In this document: in pieces, positions 15,014 to 22,274 of the stretch
Layout of the letters: every line of letters starts with the position of its first letter
Position numbering within the stretch: position 1 is the first letter of the stretch
NCBI GenBank assembly: GCA_002391275.1
Contig: DGSC01000033.1
Span: 11,811 to 43,283, forward strand
Length of the DNA: 31,473 nt
Direction: 5' to 3'
Origin: Prevotellaceae bacterium UBA4372
GTDB lineage: Bacteria > Bacteroidota > Bacteroidia > Bacteroidales > Bacteroidaceae
Position numbers and translations under genes: made by a program
The notes under the pieces: generated by a model
The model's input: only the letters and a program-made list of their open reading frames with translations
What the model was told of the DNA's origin: nothing
The model's database searches: none

Positions 15014-15784
15014 ATGCCAGAATCGAACACGCCTGTAACAAAAGCCTCAAGAAAAGAAGAGCACATGAAAAAAGCACCTAAGCCAGGTGCTCCTAAGCGC
15101 GAGTTGGTGGAGACGATGTTCAATCGCATCGCCCCCACCTATGACCGCCTCAACCACGCCCTCTCCCTCGGCATCGACCGCCGATGGCGTCGTAAGGCTG
15201 TGGACGAGTTGAAACCTTTCTCTCCTTCGACAATTCTCGACATAGCCACAGGTACTGGCGACTTTGCTATTTTAGCAGCTCGCAGGCTTCAGCCCGACCG
15301 CATCATCGGAATAGATATTAGTGAGGGCATGATGAAGGTGGCACAGGAAAAGGTAAAAAAAGAAGGATTGGACAATGTCATCTTTTTCATGAAAGACGAC
15401 TGCACCAATCTATCTTTTGACGACAATTCATTTGATGCAATCACTGTAGCGTATGGGGCTCGTAATTTTGACGATTTAGACAAAGGGCTTTCTGAGATGT
15501 GCCGAGTGCTGAAACCCGGAGGACATCTGATGTTGGTCGAACTGACCACACCACCCCACTTCCCAATGAAGCAATTGTTCAATCTATACGCCAAGATCGT
15601 CATGCGTCAGATAGGCCGACGAATCAGTCACGACGACAGTGCCTACACCTATCTTCCTGCCTCAATGGCCGCTTTCCCACAAGCTGAACAACTGAAGCCT
15701 CGTCTTCTCAAGGCTGGTTTTAGCATGGTCAACTATAGGAGATTCACTTTCGGACTTAGCACCATGTACCTTGCCACGAAATAA
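15014..15784 (+). CDS. menG: Demethylmenaquinone methyltransferase
   Basis: A 256-residue class I SAM-dependent methyltransferase of the UbiE/MenG family, which adds the last methyl group in menaquinone synthesis. Signatures are MFNRIAPTYDRLNHALSLGI, ILDIATGTGDFAILAAR (SAM motif I), AYGARNFDDLDKGLSEMCRV and LKPGGHLMLVELTTP. Two starts are possible. The ATG at 15014 gives 28 residues before the conserved core. The ATG at 15065 gives MKKAPKPGAPKRELVETMF and has the more A/G-rich upstream region. Family length, about 245 residues, does not decide. Anaerobic Bacteroidetes make menaquinone and not ubiquinone, so menG is the better name. The glycosyltransferase gene follows after 9 bases. Confidence 0.93.
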   Translation: MPESNTPVTKASRKEEHMKKAPKPGAPKRELVETMFNRIAPTYDRLNHALSLGIDRRWRRKAVDELKPFSPSTILDIATGTGDFAILAARRLQPDRIIGIDISEGMMKVAQEKVKKEGLDNVIFFMKDDCTNLSFDDNSFDAITVAYGARNFDDLDKGLSEMCRVLKPGGHLMLVELTTPPHFPMKQLFNLYAKIVMRQIGRRISHDDSAYTYLPASMAAFPQAEQLKPRLLKAGFSMVNYRRFTFGLSTMYLATK

Positions 15785-15793
15785 AAAGCACTT

Positions 15794-16711
15794 ATGCTAA
15801 AGCGATTTATCCGACATAAACTTTCGTCCTACTTGCAGCGAACGCTTGCTCCGGCTATAGCTGAATCAGCAGCTCAGCGCCTCAGCTATACCTTTCATCG
15901 CGAGCGTCTCTCCGAGCAAGCTCTTTCTTGCGTGCTATCAGGAACAAGCCCTCAAGCATCTGGTCGCAAGCCCATTGTCGTATCGCTGACCACTCATGGC
16001 AGGCGACTATATGAAGTCCACCTAAGCATCGAAAGCATTATGCAGGGTTCAATTCTGCCACAAGAAATCGTTCTTTGGCTTGATGACGACGATTCTCGAG
16101 AGCTACCCATCGCTCTTCAGCGTCAGGCCCAACGCGGATTGAAGGTGATGAGGACGAACAAGATAGGTTCTTACGCCAAGCTACTGCCAACGCTTAAATC
16201 GTTTCCTCTGGCACATATTGTCACGATTGACGATGACGTCTTCTACCCTCGCGATTTTCTTGAACGCTTAATTGAAACGCATGAAAGCCAGCCTAAATCT
16301 ATCATTGCCAATGTTATCATGCAGATGACACGAGACAACAAAGGCAATCCACAAGGGATTCGAAAGTGGCCATACGTCAGTTCCACGGAAAGCAGTAAAG
16401 ATTGGCACGACCTCTTCTTCGAAGGCTTTGGCGGAGTATTCTACCCTGCAGGGTGTTTGCCACAGGAAACAACCGATGAAGCATTATTCAAGCAACTCTC
16501 TCCCACGGCAGACGATATTTGGTTCAATGCCATGGCTCGCATCATTGACACTCCGATACAAATCTGTAACAGGTCTCCTTTCAACTTTCTCACAGCCGTG
16601 AATATTGCCTGTCAGGACGAAGCACTCTATCGTATAAACAACGATAACGACGATAAAAATGAAAAGCAACTTCGCGCTGTTTGGCAGCATTTCAGGCTTC
16701 AAGGCAAATAA
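15794..16711 (+). CDS. GT-A fold glycosyltransferase-like protein
   Basis: A 305-residue protein. After about 55 N-terminal residues with basic character there is a nucleotide-sugar-binding type start, KPIVVSLTTHGRRLYEVHLS, then PQEIVLWLDDDD and VTIDDDVFYP near residue 150. The latter is the DxD-type metal and sugar-phosphate motif of GT-A enzymes. No signal peptide or membrane helix is evident. The acceptor is unknown, and a role in surface polysaccharide or glycoprotein assembly is inference. It is wedged between menG (9-base gap) and aroE (about 30 bases), so it is probably co-transcribed with biosynthetic genes it has no evident link to. Confidence 0.7.
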   Translation: MLKRFIRHKLSSYLQRTLAPAIAESAAQRLSYTFHRERLSEQALSCVLSGTSPQASGRKPIVVSLTTHGRRLYEVHLSIESIMQGSILPQEIVLWLDDDDSRELPIALQRQAQRGLKVMRTNKIGSYAKLLPTLKSFPLAHIVTIDDDVFYPRDFLERLIETHESQPKSIIANVIMQMTRDNKGNPQGIRKWPYVSSTESSKDWHDLFFEGFGGVFYPAGCLPQETTDEALFKQLSPTADDIWFNAMARIIDTPIQICNRSPFNFLTAVNIACQDEALYRINNDNDDKNEKQLRAVWQHFRLQGK

Positions 16712-16741
16712 CTATTTTTCAAGACATAATATTTGAGTTTC

Positions 16742-17566
16742 ATGACTGTAATGACGGAATCAAGCTTTCCTGAGAATCAAATCACTCACGAGCCGGTGCT
16801 CACACCTGCCCTATATGGTCTGATAGGCTACCCTCTCGGACATAGTTTCTCGCGCGCGTATTTTAAAAAGAAGTTCGCGTACGAGGGTATTGATGCCGAC
16901 TATCTCAATTTCGAGCTACAGTCGGTGGATGCTTTACCGTCACTGCTTGACCAATACCAGACGTTACGCGGACTTAATGTCACCATTCCACATAAACAGA
17001 ATATCATTCCCCTGCTCGACGAACTTTCTGCTGAGGCGCGCTCCATCGGAGCTGTCAATGTGGTAAAGATTATGCGAGAGAAGAACAACGCCAAACCATA
17101 TTTAAAAGGATTCAACTCCGATATAATCGGTTTCATGGAGAGCATAAGGCCTCTGCTGATGCCCCACCACAAACGTGCTTTAGTGCTTGGTACCGGTGGT
17201 GCATCTAAAGCTATATGCAGAGGGTTAGAAATGCTTGGTCTACAATGGAAATACGTCAGCAGAAGAAAACTTGACGGACATTTCACTTATGCCGATCTTA
17301 CAGGTGATTTATTGGACCAGTACAAGGTCATCGTCAACTGCACGCCATTAGGCATGAGTCCGCGCACCGACAGCTGCCCAGAGCTCCCTTACAACGCTCT
17401 CACCCGCGACCATTTGCTCTACGACCTCGTATACAATCCAGAAATAACCCTGTTCATGCGCAATGGGCGGCGCTATGGTGCCGTTGTTAAGAATGGACTC
17501 GAGATGTTGCATCTGCAGGCGGAAGCCAGCTGGAGGTTTTGGAACGAGGAGAACGGTAAAGATTGA
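16742..17566 (+). CDS. aroE: Shikimate dehydrogenase
   Basis: A 274-residue enzyme that reduces 3-dehydroshikimate to shikimate with NADPH in aromatic amino acid and chorismate synthesis. YGLIGYPLGHSFSRAYF binds the substrate (GHSxS). LNVTIPHKQNI holds the catalytic Lys. GFNSDIIGF holds the catalytic Asp. VLGTGGASKAI is the dinucleotide-binding loop. NCTPLGMSPRTDSCPELPY and the final NGLEMLHLQAEASWRFW are also typical. The start at the ATG 16742 is preferred over a TTG at 16733, and an ATG at 16751 is also possible. Chorismate feeds menaquinone synthesis, so it fits with menG upstream. Confidence 0.95.
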   Translation: MTVMTESSFPENQITHEPVLTPALYGLIGYPLGHSFSRAYFKKKFAYEGIDADYLNFELQSVDALPSLLDQYQTLRGLNVTIPHKQNIIPLLDELSAEARSIGAVNVVKIMREKNNAKPYLKGFNSDIIGFMESIRPLLMPHHKRALVLGTGGASKAICRGLEMLGLQWKYVSRRKLDGHFTYADLTGDLLDQYKVIVNCTPLGMSPRTDSCPELPYNALTRDHLLYDLVYNPEITLFMRNGRRYGAVVKNGLEMLHLQAEASWRFWNEENGKD

Positions 17567-17616
17567 GACATTGAAGAATGAACTATTGAGATCTTAAAAC
17601 AACGAACATTGAGAAT

Positions 17617-18606
17617 ATGAAACAATTACACATAAAAAGTATTCACTACTTGCTCTCCGCTAATGGCATGGGGCGTCTACTTTCTCGCTCACTGCTCTTT
17701 GCGTTTTATCTGCTCTTCAGTTTTTCGTTTTTTCAAACGTCCTCTTGTCTGGCAGCCACATATACTGTCGACGACCTGCCCATACCTTATCTTTCCGACT
17801 CTACGCAGTATGTGTCAAACCCCGATGGCATCTTGTCGCCCATAGCCGTTGACTCTCTTAACATGTGGCTGAGGCAGATGGAAAGCGAGCATGGCGTTCA
17901 GACGGTGTTAGCCGTTGTCGAACACATTAAGGGTGGCGACACCTATGAGTTCTGCATGGCGTTAGGACGCAAATATGGCGTTGGCAACAAACGTCAGAAT
18001 AGCGGCCTCATCATCTTGTTATCCACTGGCGACCGCGCCTATACGATACTTACAGGCAGAGGGCTCGAAGGCACGTTGCCCGATGCTATTTGCAAGCGCA
18101 TAGAGAACCATCAGATGCTGCCCGCTTTGCGTGAAGGCGATTGGGACGAAGCAATGCTCAACACGGTGCGCGCGCTCAAGGCTTATATCGACGGCGACGA
18201 TTCGCTCGTTGGCGATTCTGATTTCGACGATAGCGACGCGGGAGCACTCACAGGATTTATTTTTTGTATGTTAATCGGACTGGGCCTTATCGCTTTCGCC
18301 ATCTGGCGTGATGAACGCAAGAAAAGTTTCTGCCCCAGTTGTCATCAACACAAAATGAAAAAAATCAGCAGCTATACAACCAAGAATAAACGTTTAGGCA
18401 TTCGCACCCATCACGACACTTATCGCTGCAGTAATTGTTTCTTTACAAAAGAAATGCACTGGGACGAAGACCTTCATGCAGGAGGTACCGGCGCTGCAGC
18501 CGGCGGTGCACTGGGAGGCAGCTTCTTTGGCAGCGGAGGCCGCTCGTTTGGAGGATCATTCGGAGGCGGTTCATTTGGTGGCGGCGGCGCCAGCGGAAGA
18601 TTCTGA
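17617..18606 (+). CDS. TPM domain membrane protein with zinc ribbon and Gly-rich tail
   Basis: A 329-residue protein. A long N-terminal signal (SRSLLFAFYLLFSFSFFQTSS then CLAA) leads into a TPM domain at about 55-195 (YVSNPDGILSPIAVDSLN, KYGVGNKRQNSGLIILLS, YTILTGRGLEGTLPDAICKR). A transmembrane helix at about 212-230 (GFIFCMLIGLGLIAFAIW) follows. Then comes a zinc-ribbon-like stretch with CPSCHQHKMKK and CSNCF. The last 40 residues are Gly/Ser/Phe-rich (GGSFGGGSFGGGGASG). This is the YgcG-like layout, a periplasmic TPM domain anchored in the inner membrane. Such genes commonly sit next to lemA, as here (71-base gap). A role in envelope or membrane stress is suspected for the pair, but not proven. 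Confidence 0.85.
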   Translation: MKQLHIKSIHYLLSANGMGRLLSRSLLFAFYLLFSFSFFQTSSCLAATYTVDDLPIPYLSDSTQYVSNPDGILSPIAVDSLNMWLRQMESEHGVQTVLAVVEHIKGGDTYEFCMALGRKYGVGNKRQNSGLIILLSTGDRAYTILTGRGLEGTLPDAICKRIENHQMLPALREGDWDEAMLNTVRALKAYIDGDDSLVGDSDFDDSDAGALTGFIFCMLIGLGLIAFAIWRDERKKSFCPSCHQHKMKKISSYTTKNKRLGIRTHHDTYRCSNCFFTKEMHWDEDLHAGGTGAAAGGALGGSFFGSGGRSFGGSFGGGSFGGGGASGRF

Positions 18607-18677
18607 TTGGATACTTGAAAACTGAAATATTAGAAATATTGAAAACATCATTAATAATTAATTAAAATTCTACAACT

Positions 18678-19256
18678 ATGAAAATTTTCAAAGCTTTTCT
18701 CTTGGCCGTAATGGCTATGTTTGCACTTACAAGCTGCACTTACAACAAGCTCGTAGAACAGGACGAACAGGTTAATCGCGCTTGGGCTGACGTACAAACT
18801 CAGTATCAGCGCCGTGCCGACCTTATCCCGAATCTCGTCAACACCGTCAAGGGCTATGCTGCTCATGAGAGCGAAACACTGGAGGCTGTCATCGCCGCAC
18901 GCGCACGTGCTACGCAAATCACCATCGACCCCAGCAATGTCACGCCAGAGCAACTTGCTGAGTTCCAAGCCGCACAAGGCGAAGTCAGTCAAGCTCTCGG
19001 CCGTCTGATGGCTGTCAGCGAGAACTATCCTGAATTAAAGGCTAACGAACAGTTCAGCGAGCTGCAGGCTCAGCTCGAAGGTACCGAAAACCGCATTGCC
19101 GAGTCTCGCCGTCTGTACAATGAGGCCGTACAAACCTACAACGTCAGCGTACGCCGATTCCCCAACAACATTTGGGCGATGATATTCAATTTCGAGAAGA
19201 AATCACCTTTTGCAGCTGAAGCTGGCGCACAGAAAGCACCCGAAGTACAATTCTAA
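18678..19256 (+). CDS. lemA: LemA family lipoprotein
   Basis: A 192-residue protein. MKIFKAFLLAVMAMFALTSC is a lipoprotein signal with lipobox LTSC at 17-20, so it is probably anchored to a membrane. The mature part is the LemA helical domain, with YNKLVEQDEQVNRAWADVQ, QYQRRADLIPNLVNTVKGYA and a later RRLYNEAVQTYNVSVRRFPN. That last phrase is the most conserved part of the family. Its function is not settled. Adjacency to a TPM protein is a recurrent arrangement. It is followed within 25 bases by a broken small lipoprotein gene. Confidence 0.93.
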   Translation: MKIFKAFLLAVMAMFALTSCTYNKLVEQDEQVNRAWADVQTQYQRRADLIPNLVNTVKGYAAHESETLEAVIAARARATQITIDPSNVTPEQLAEFQAAQGEVSQALGRLMAVSENYPELKANEQFSELQAQLEGTENRIAESRRLYNEAVQTYNVSVRRFPNNIWAMIFNFEKKSPFAAEAGAQKAPEVQF

Positions 19257-19279
19257 TCATCAACAATCAATTTTTATCC

Positions 19280-19457
19280 ATAAAAAAGAAAATCCTATTC
19301 TATGCCATCTTCATGATGGCGGCCCTGTCAACATTTACCGCTTGCGACAAATTTCTTTGTCAGCACCAACAATTTCACGCACTTCAACCTGAAACGCGTT
19401 CCTAATCCCGACTGGAGCAGCATCAAGGATTGGGGCATCACCAATCGTATTAAGTAA
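19280..19457 (+). pseudogene. Frameshifted small lipoprotein gene between lemA and purM
   Basis: From 19280 a frame reads (ATA)-KKKILFYAIFMMAALSTFTACDKF, a clear lipoprotein signal with lipobox FTAC, then runs into unrelated residues and a stop. In the next frame, STNNFTHFNLKRVPNPDWSS and onward continues to a TAA at 19455-19457 that overlaps the purM ATG (TAATG), as real gene junctions do in this window. Removing one base of the tttcttt run near 19351-19358 joins the two parts into a protein of about 59 residues. The start codon is also ATA rather than ATG. Either the gene is dead or there is a sequencing error at the run. I do not recognise the family with certainty. Confidence 0.65.
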
Positions 19458-20623
19458 TGGACAACAAACAACGTTATATGGCGCGTGGCGTTTCGGCCGC
19501 TAAGGAGGACGTCCACGCCGCCATCAAGAACATCGACAAGGGTATCTTCCCACAGGCCTTCTGCAAGATCATCCCAGACATTCTCGGCGGCGACCCCGAT
19601 TACTGCAATATCATGCACGCCGACGGCGCTGGCACGAAGAGTAGCCTCGCCTACGCCTACTGGCGTGAGACAGGCGACCTCAGCGTTTGGAAAGGTATCG
19701 CACAGGATGCCCTCATCATGAACACCGACGACCTGCTGTGTGTGGGAGCCGTGGACAATATCCTTGTTTCCTCGACCATCGGGCGCAACAAGATGCTCAT
19801 CCCGGGCGAAGTCATCAGCGCCATCATCAATGGCACCGACGAGCTCATGGCCGAGTTGCGTGAGATGGGTATCGGCATCTATGGCACCGGCGGCGAGACG
19901 GCCGATGTGGGCGACCTCGTGCGCACCATCATCGTGGACAGCACCGTCACCTGCCGCATGAAGCGTAGTGATGTCATCGACAACGCCAACATCCGCCCGG
20001 GCGACGTCATCGTCGGCCTCGCCAGCTTCGGTCAGGCCACCTACGAGCACGAGTACAACGGCGGCATGGGCAGTAATGGACTCACCTCCGCCCGCCACGA
20101 TGTCTTCGCCAAATATCTTGCCGAGAAATATCCCGAGACGTACGACCACGCTGTGCCCGAGGAGCTGGTGTATAGCGGTAAATACAAATTATCCGATGTC
20201 GGCGCCGCTGGCGACAATATCGGGAAACTTGTATTATCCCCCACCCGCACCTACGCCCCCGTCGTCAAAGTGCTCCTCGACCAGCTGCGCCCCCGCATCC
20301 ATGGTATGGTGCACTGCACCGGCGGCGCCCAGACCAAGGTGCTGCACTTCGTGGGCGACAACTGCCGCGTCATCAAGGACAATATGTTCCCCGTGCCGCC
20401 CCTCTTCCGCATCATCGCCGAGGAGAGCGGCGCCGACTGGAGCGAGATGTACAAGGTCTTCAACTGCGGCCACCGCCTGGAGGTCTATGTCAGCCCCGAG
20501 GATGCCGAGCAGGTCATCGCCATCAGCAAGAGCTTCAACATCGACGCTCAGGTCGTGGGCCACATCGAAGAAGGACAGCGCAGCCTCACCATCCGCAGCG
20601 AATTCGGCGAGTTCAACTATTGA
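19457..20623 (+). CDS. purM: Phosphoribosylformylglycinamidine cyclo-ligase (AIR synthase)
   Basis: A 388-residue PurM-family enzyme that closes the imidazole ring, FGAM to AIR, with ATP in purine synthesis. YMARGVSAAKEDVHAAI, CNIMHADGAGTKSSLAY, DALIMNTDDLLCVGA and GTGGETADVGDLVRTI cover the first PurM domain. GLASFGQATYEHEYNGGMGSNG begins the second. It is longer than the roughly 345-residue E. coli protein and matches the divergent Bacteroidetes form often annotated as AIR-synthase-related. G+C content, especially at third codon positions, is visibly higher than in the genes before it. In Bacteroides I recall purM-prfA-pyrF as neighbours. Here they are kept in that order but spread over 9.7 kb by inserted genes. 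Confidence 0.93.
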   Translation: MDNKQRYMARGVSAAKEDVHAAIKNIDKGIFPQAFCKIIPDILGGDPDYCNIMHADGAGTKSSLAYAYWRETGDLSVWKGIAQDALIMNTDDLLCVGAVDNILVSSTIGRNKMLIPGEVISAIINGTDELMAELREMGIGIYGTGGETADVGDLVRTIIVDSTVTCRMKRSDVIDNANIRPGDVIVGLASFGQATYEHEYNGGMGSNGLTSARHDVFAKYLAEKYPETYDHAVPEELVYSGKYKLSDVGAAGDNIGKLVLSPTRTYAPVVKVLLDQLRPRIHGMVHCTGGAQTKVLHFVGDNCRVIKDNMFPVPPLFRIIAEESGADWSEMYKVFNCGHRLEVYVSPEDAEQVIAISKSFNIDAQVVGHIEEGQRSLTIRSEFGEFNY

Positions 20624-20867
20624 ACTTATGCACCTTGAAGCATGAGTAACATCATCATACGCCCCTGTTGCTCCATCATTAGGCTGTTCTGCCTGACAGT
20701 CATGATTTATAGACTCATTGACAGTTGGGCAGACATAAGCCTGCTGCACTAAATAATCTCCGTCTTAGACATCGCCGGATGGGTGGACATCAACTACGAC
20801 CTCATCACCCTTCACTACCAATGGCTGCGTCACTCCTGGGCGAAGAGTGAAGGAGTAATCACATGCA
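20624..20867 (+). other. Intergenic stretch with possible coding remnants
   Basis: There is no complete gene. A 36-codon frame from the ATG at 20642 (MSNIIIRPCCSIIRLFCL) and a following open stretch reading DIAGWVDINYDLITLHYQWL look protein-like but match nothing I know. Their position just before a transposase gene fits debris from insertion. Confidence 0.25.
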
Positions 20868-22211
20868 ATGCTAAACTGCCGCACCATGGAAGCGCCAAAG
20901 AAGCCAACAGTACACAGCATGAAGCGCCGCAGCTTTGTGCATGAATACAGCTATCGAGGTTTCTATCATATCACCATCAGCGTAGCTGCAGATCTCCGCC
21001 AACCTCTTGGGCGCGTGTGCGGCAACATCGACAAGGCTGACGGCGAAGCGGCAGCACCGCATGTGGAGCTGTCGCCCATCGGGCAAATGGTAGAATGGGA
21101 GCTGCTGCATAGCATTAAGCGACACTACCCGATGGTTGAGGTAGATACATACATCATCATGCCCGAGCACCTCCACATCCTCTTCCACGTCACCCGCGAC
21201 ATCTTCAACAACGCCAGAAAGCGCACGCATCTCGGCCGCGTCATCGCAGGCTTCAAGCAAGGCTGCAACCGCCGCTATTGGGAGATGACCGGCCTGATTC
21301 CTACAGCCAAAGAAAGCCAGGCGATAAAATCGCCTGGCGCTATCGGGGCCGACACCGCCGCCCAACCAAACCCCGCCGACCGACCGGCGACCTCTCAAGC
21401 GGCAACCACCGCCCCTCAACTGGCTCCCGCCGCCCCCTACTCTGCCTGCCCGACAGCGCTCGGCGATTCAATCGCCGAGCATCGCCCCGCCTCATCACCC
21501 GCCCCCCTCCCCTCCCTCTTCGAGACGGGCTATTGCGATGTCATCCCCGTTGACGAAGCCCAGTTAGCCACGCAGCGCGCCTATATCCGCAACAACCCTC
21601 GCAGCCGCCTCTTGCGCACCTCCAACCGCTCCCTGTTGATGCCGCGGCGTGGCGGCATCGACACCGCCGTAAGCCTGCCCGCCATGTGCGGTTTCCTGCA
21701 ACGCGTCTGCCCATCGCACCAGTTCACCCCAACCATCTGGCAAGAGCTACAAGGTCACTTCCTCATGGAAGACAGCCATATCACCTGCGACAGCTATGGC
21801 GACCGTTCCCTCCTGGAGCGTCGCCTCCTGCCCGTCGTCTGCCATCGACAAGACGCTGCTCGCTTCAACGAGCAGAAGACACGATCTTTAGAGGCTGCCG
21901 CCAGGGGCGCCATCCTTGTTTCAGCCCGAATTGCAAAAGGCGAACAAGAGATTTCAGACGCCGCCCTCGCCTCCGGATATTCCACCGTCCGCATCATCGA
22001 CAACGGCTTCCCCGAGCGCTACCACCCCTCTGCGACCATCACCGACGCCTGCGCTGCAGGCCATCTCCTCTTGCTTAGCCCCTGGCGCTATCAGTTCCGC
22101 AGGAAGGACGACGCCATCCATGTGCCCTTCTGCAAAGCCATGAACTGCATTGCACAAGCACTGTGCCGCACAGCCGACGACTGGTGGAAGGCAGACATCC
22201 CGAGGAACTGA
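20868..22211 (+). CDS. RAYT-type Y1 transposase fused to a C-terminal Rossmann-like domain
   Basis: A 447-residue protein. Residues about 33-250 are a Y1/REP-associated tyrosine transposase: GFYHITISV, the HUH metal motif in IIMPEHLHILFHV (His101, His103), LGRVIAGFKQGCNRRYW, and TQRAYIRNNPRSR with Tyr239 as candidate nucleophile. A Pro/Ala-rich insertion (about 145-216) contains two DNA palindromes. Residues about 325-440 form a second domain, GAILVSARIAKGEQEISDAA, IIDNGFPERYHPSA, DACAAGHLLLLSPW, which reminds me of the DprA/LOG Rossmann-like fold. Similar C-terminal parts occur on other Bacteroidetes RAYTs as I recall. RAYTs mobilise or maintain REP palindromes as single-copy house-keeping transposases. 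Start choice is uncertain: ATGs at 20868, 20886 and 20919. It separates purM from prfA. Confidence 0.8.
   Translation: MLNCRTMEAPKKPTVHSMKRRSFVHEYSYRGFYHITISVAADLRQPLGRVCGNIDKADGEAAAPHVELSPIGQMVEWELLHSIKRHYPMVEVDTYIIMPEHLHILFHVTRDIFNNARKRTHLGRVIAGFKQGCNRRYWEMTGLIPTAKESQAIKSPGAIGADTAAQPNPADRPATSQAATTAPQLAPAAPYSACPTALGDSIAEHRPASSPAPLPSLFETGYCDVIPVDEAQLATQRAYIRNNPRSRLLRTSNRSLLMPRRGGIDTAVSLPAMCGFLQRVCPSHQFTPTIWQELQGHFLMEDSHITCDSYGDRSLLERRLLPVVCHRQDAARFNEQKTRSLEAAARGAILVSARIAKGEQEISDAALASGYSTVRIIDNGFPERYHPSATITDACAAGHLLLLSPWRYQFRRKDDAIHVPFCKAMNCIAQALCRTADDWWKADIPRN
21316..21338. repeat. REP-like palindrome 1 inside the RAYT gene
   Basis: gccaggcgat and atcgcctggc are perfect 10-bp arms around aaa. 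The palindrome lies in the Pro/Ala-rich insertion of the transposase and keeps its frame. Confidence 0.8.
21458..21480. repeat. REP-like palindrome 2 inside the RAYT gene
   Basis: gctcggcgatt and aatcgccgagc are perfect 11-bp arms around one base. It shares the ggcgat...atcgcc core with palindrome 1, and the ctcggcg/cgccgag arms with the hairpin at 14953-14973. Confidence 0.8.
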
Positions 22212-22274
22212 AAGAACCTAAGATACACTTTTCCTACTAACTTCAACACGACTTAACAACTAACTACTAAAGCT

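Noticed and set aside
14779..15138. Minus-strand protein with repeated ESYRLL/CRELS peptides
   Set aside because: The frame is open only because a stop-free 22-bp unit cycles through all three frames. It overlaps the menG start and has no promoter or family.
19968..20645. Ser/Ala/Pro-rich protein overlapping purM
   Set aside because: It is a frame shadow of purM. Composition is the product of GC-rich codons read out of frame.
21686..22078. Separate Arg/Pro-rich protein inside the RAYT gene
   Set aside because: It is a frame shadow. The main frame carries the conserved C-terminal domain.
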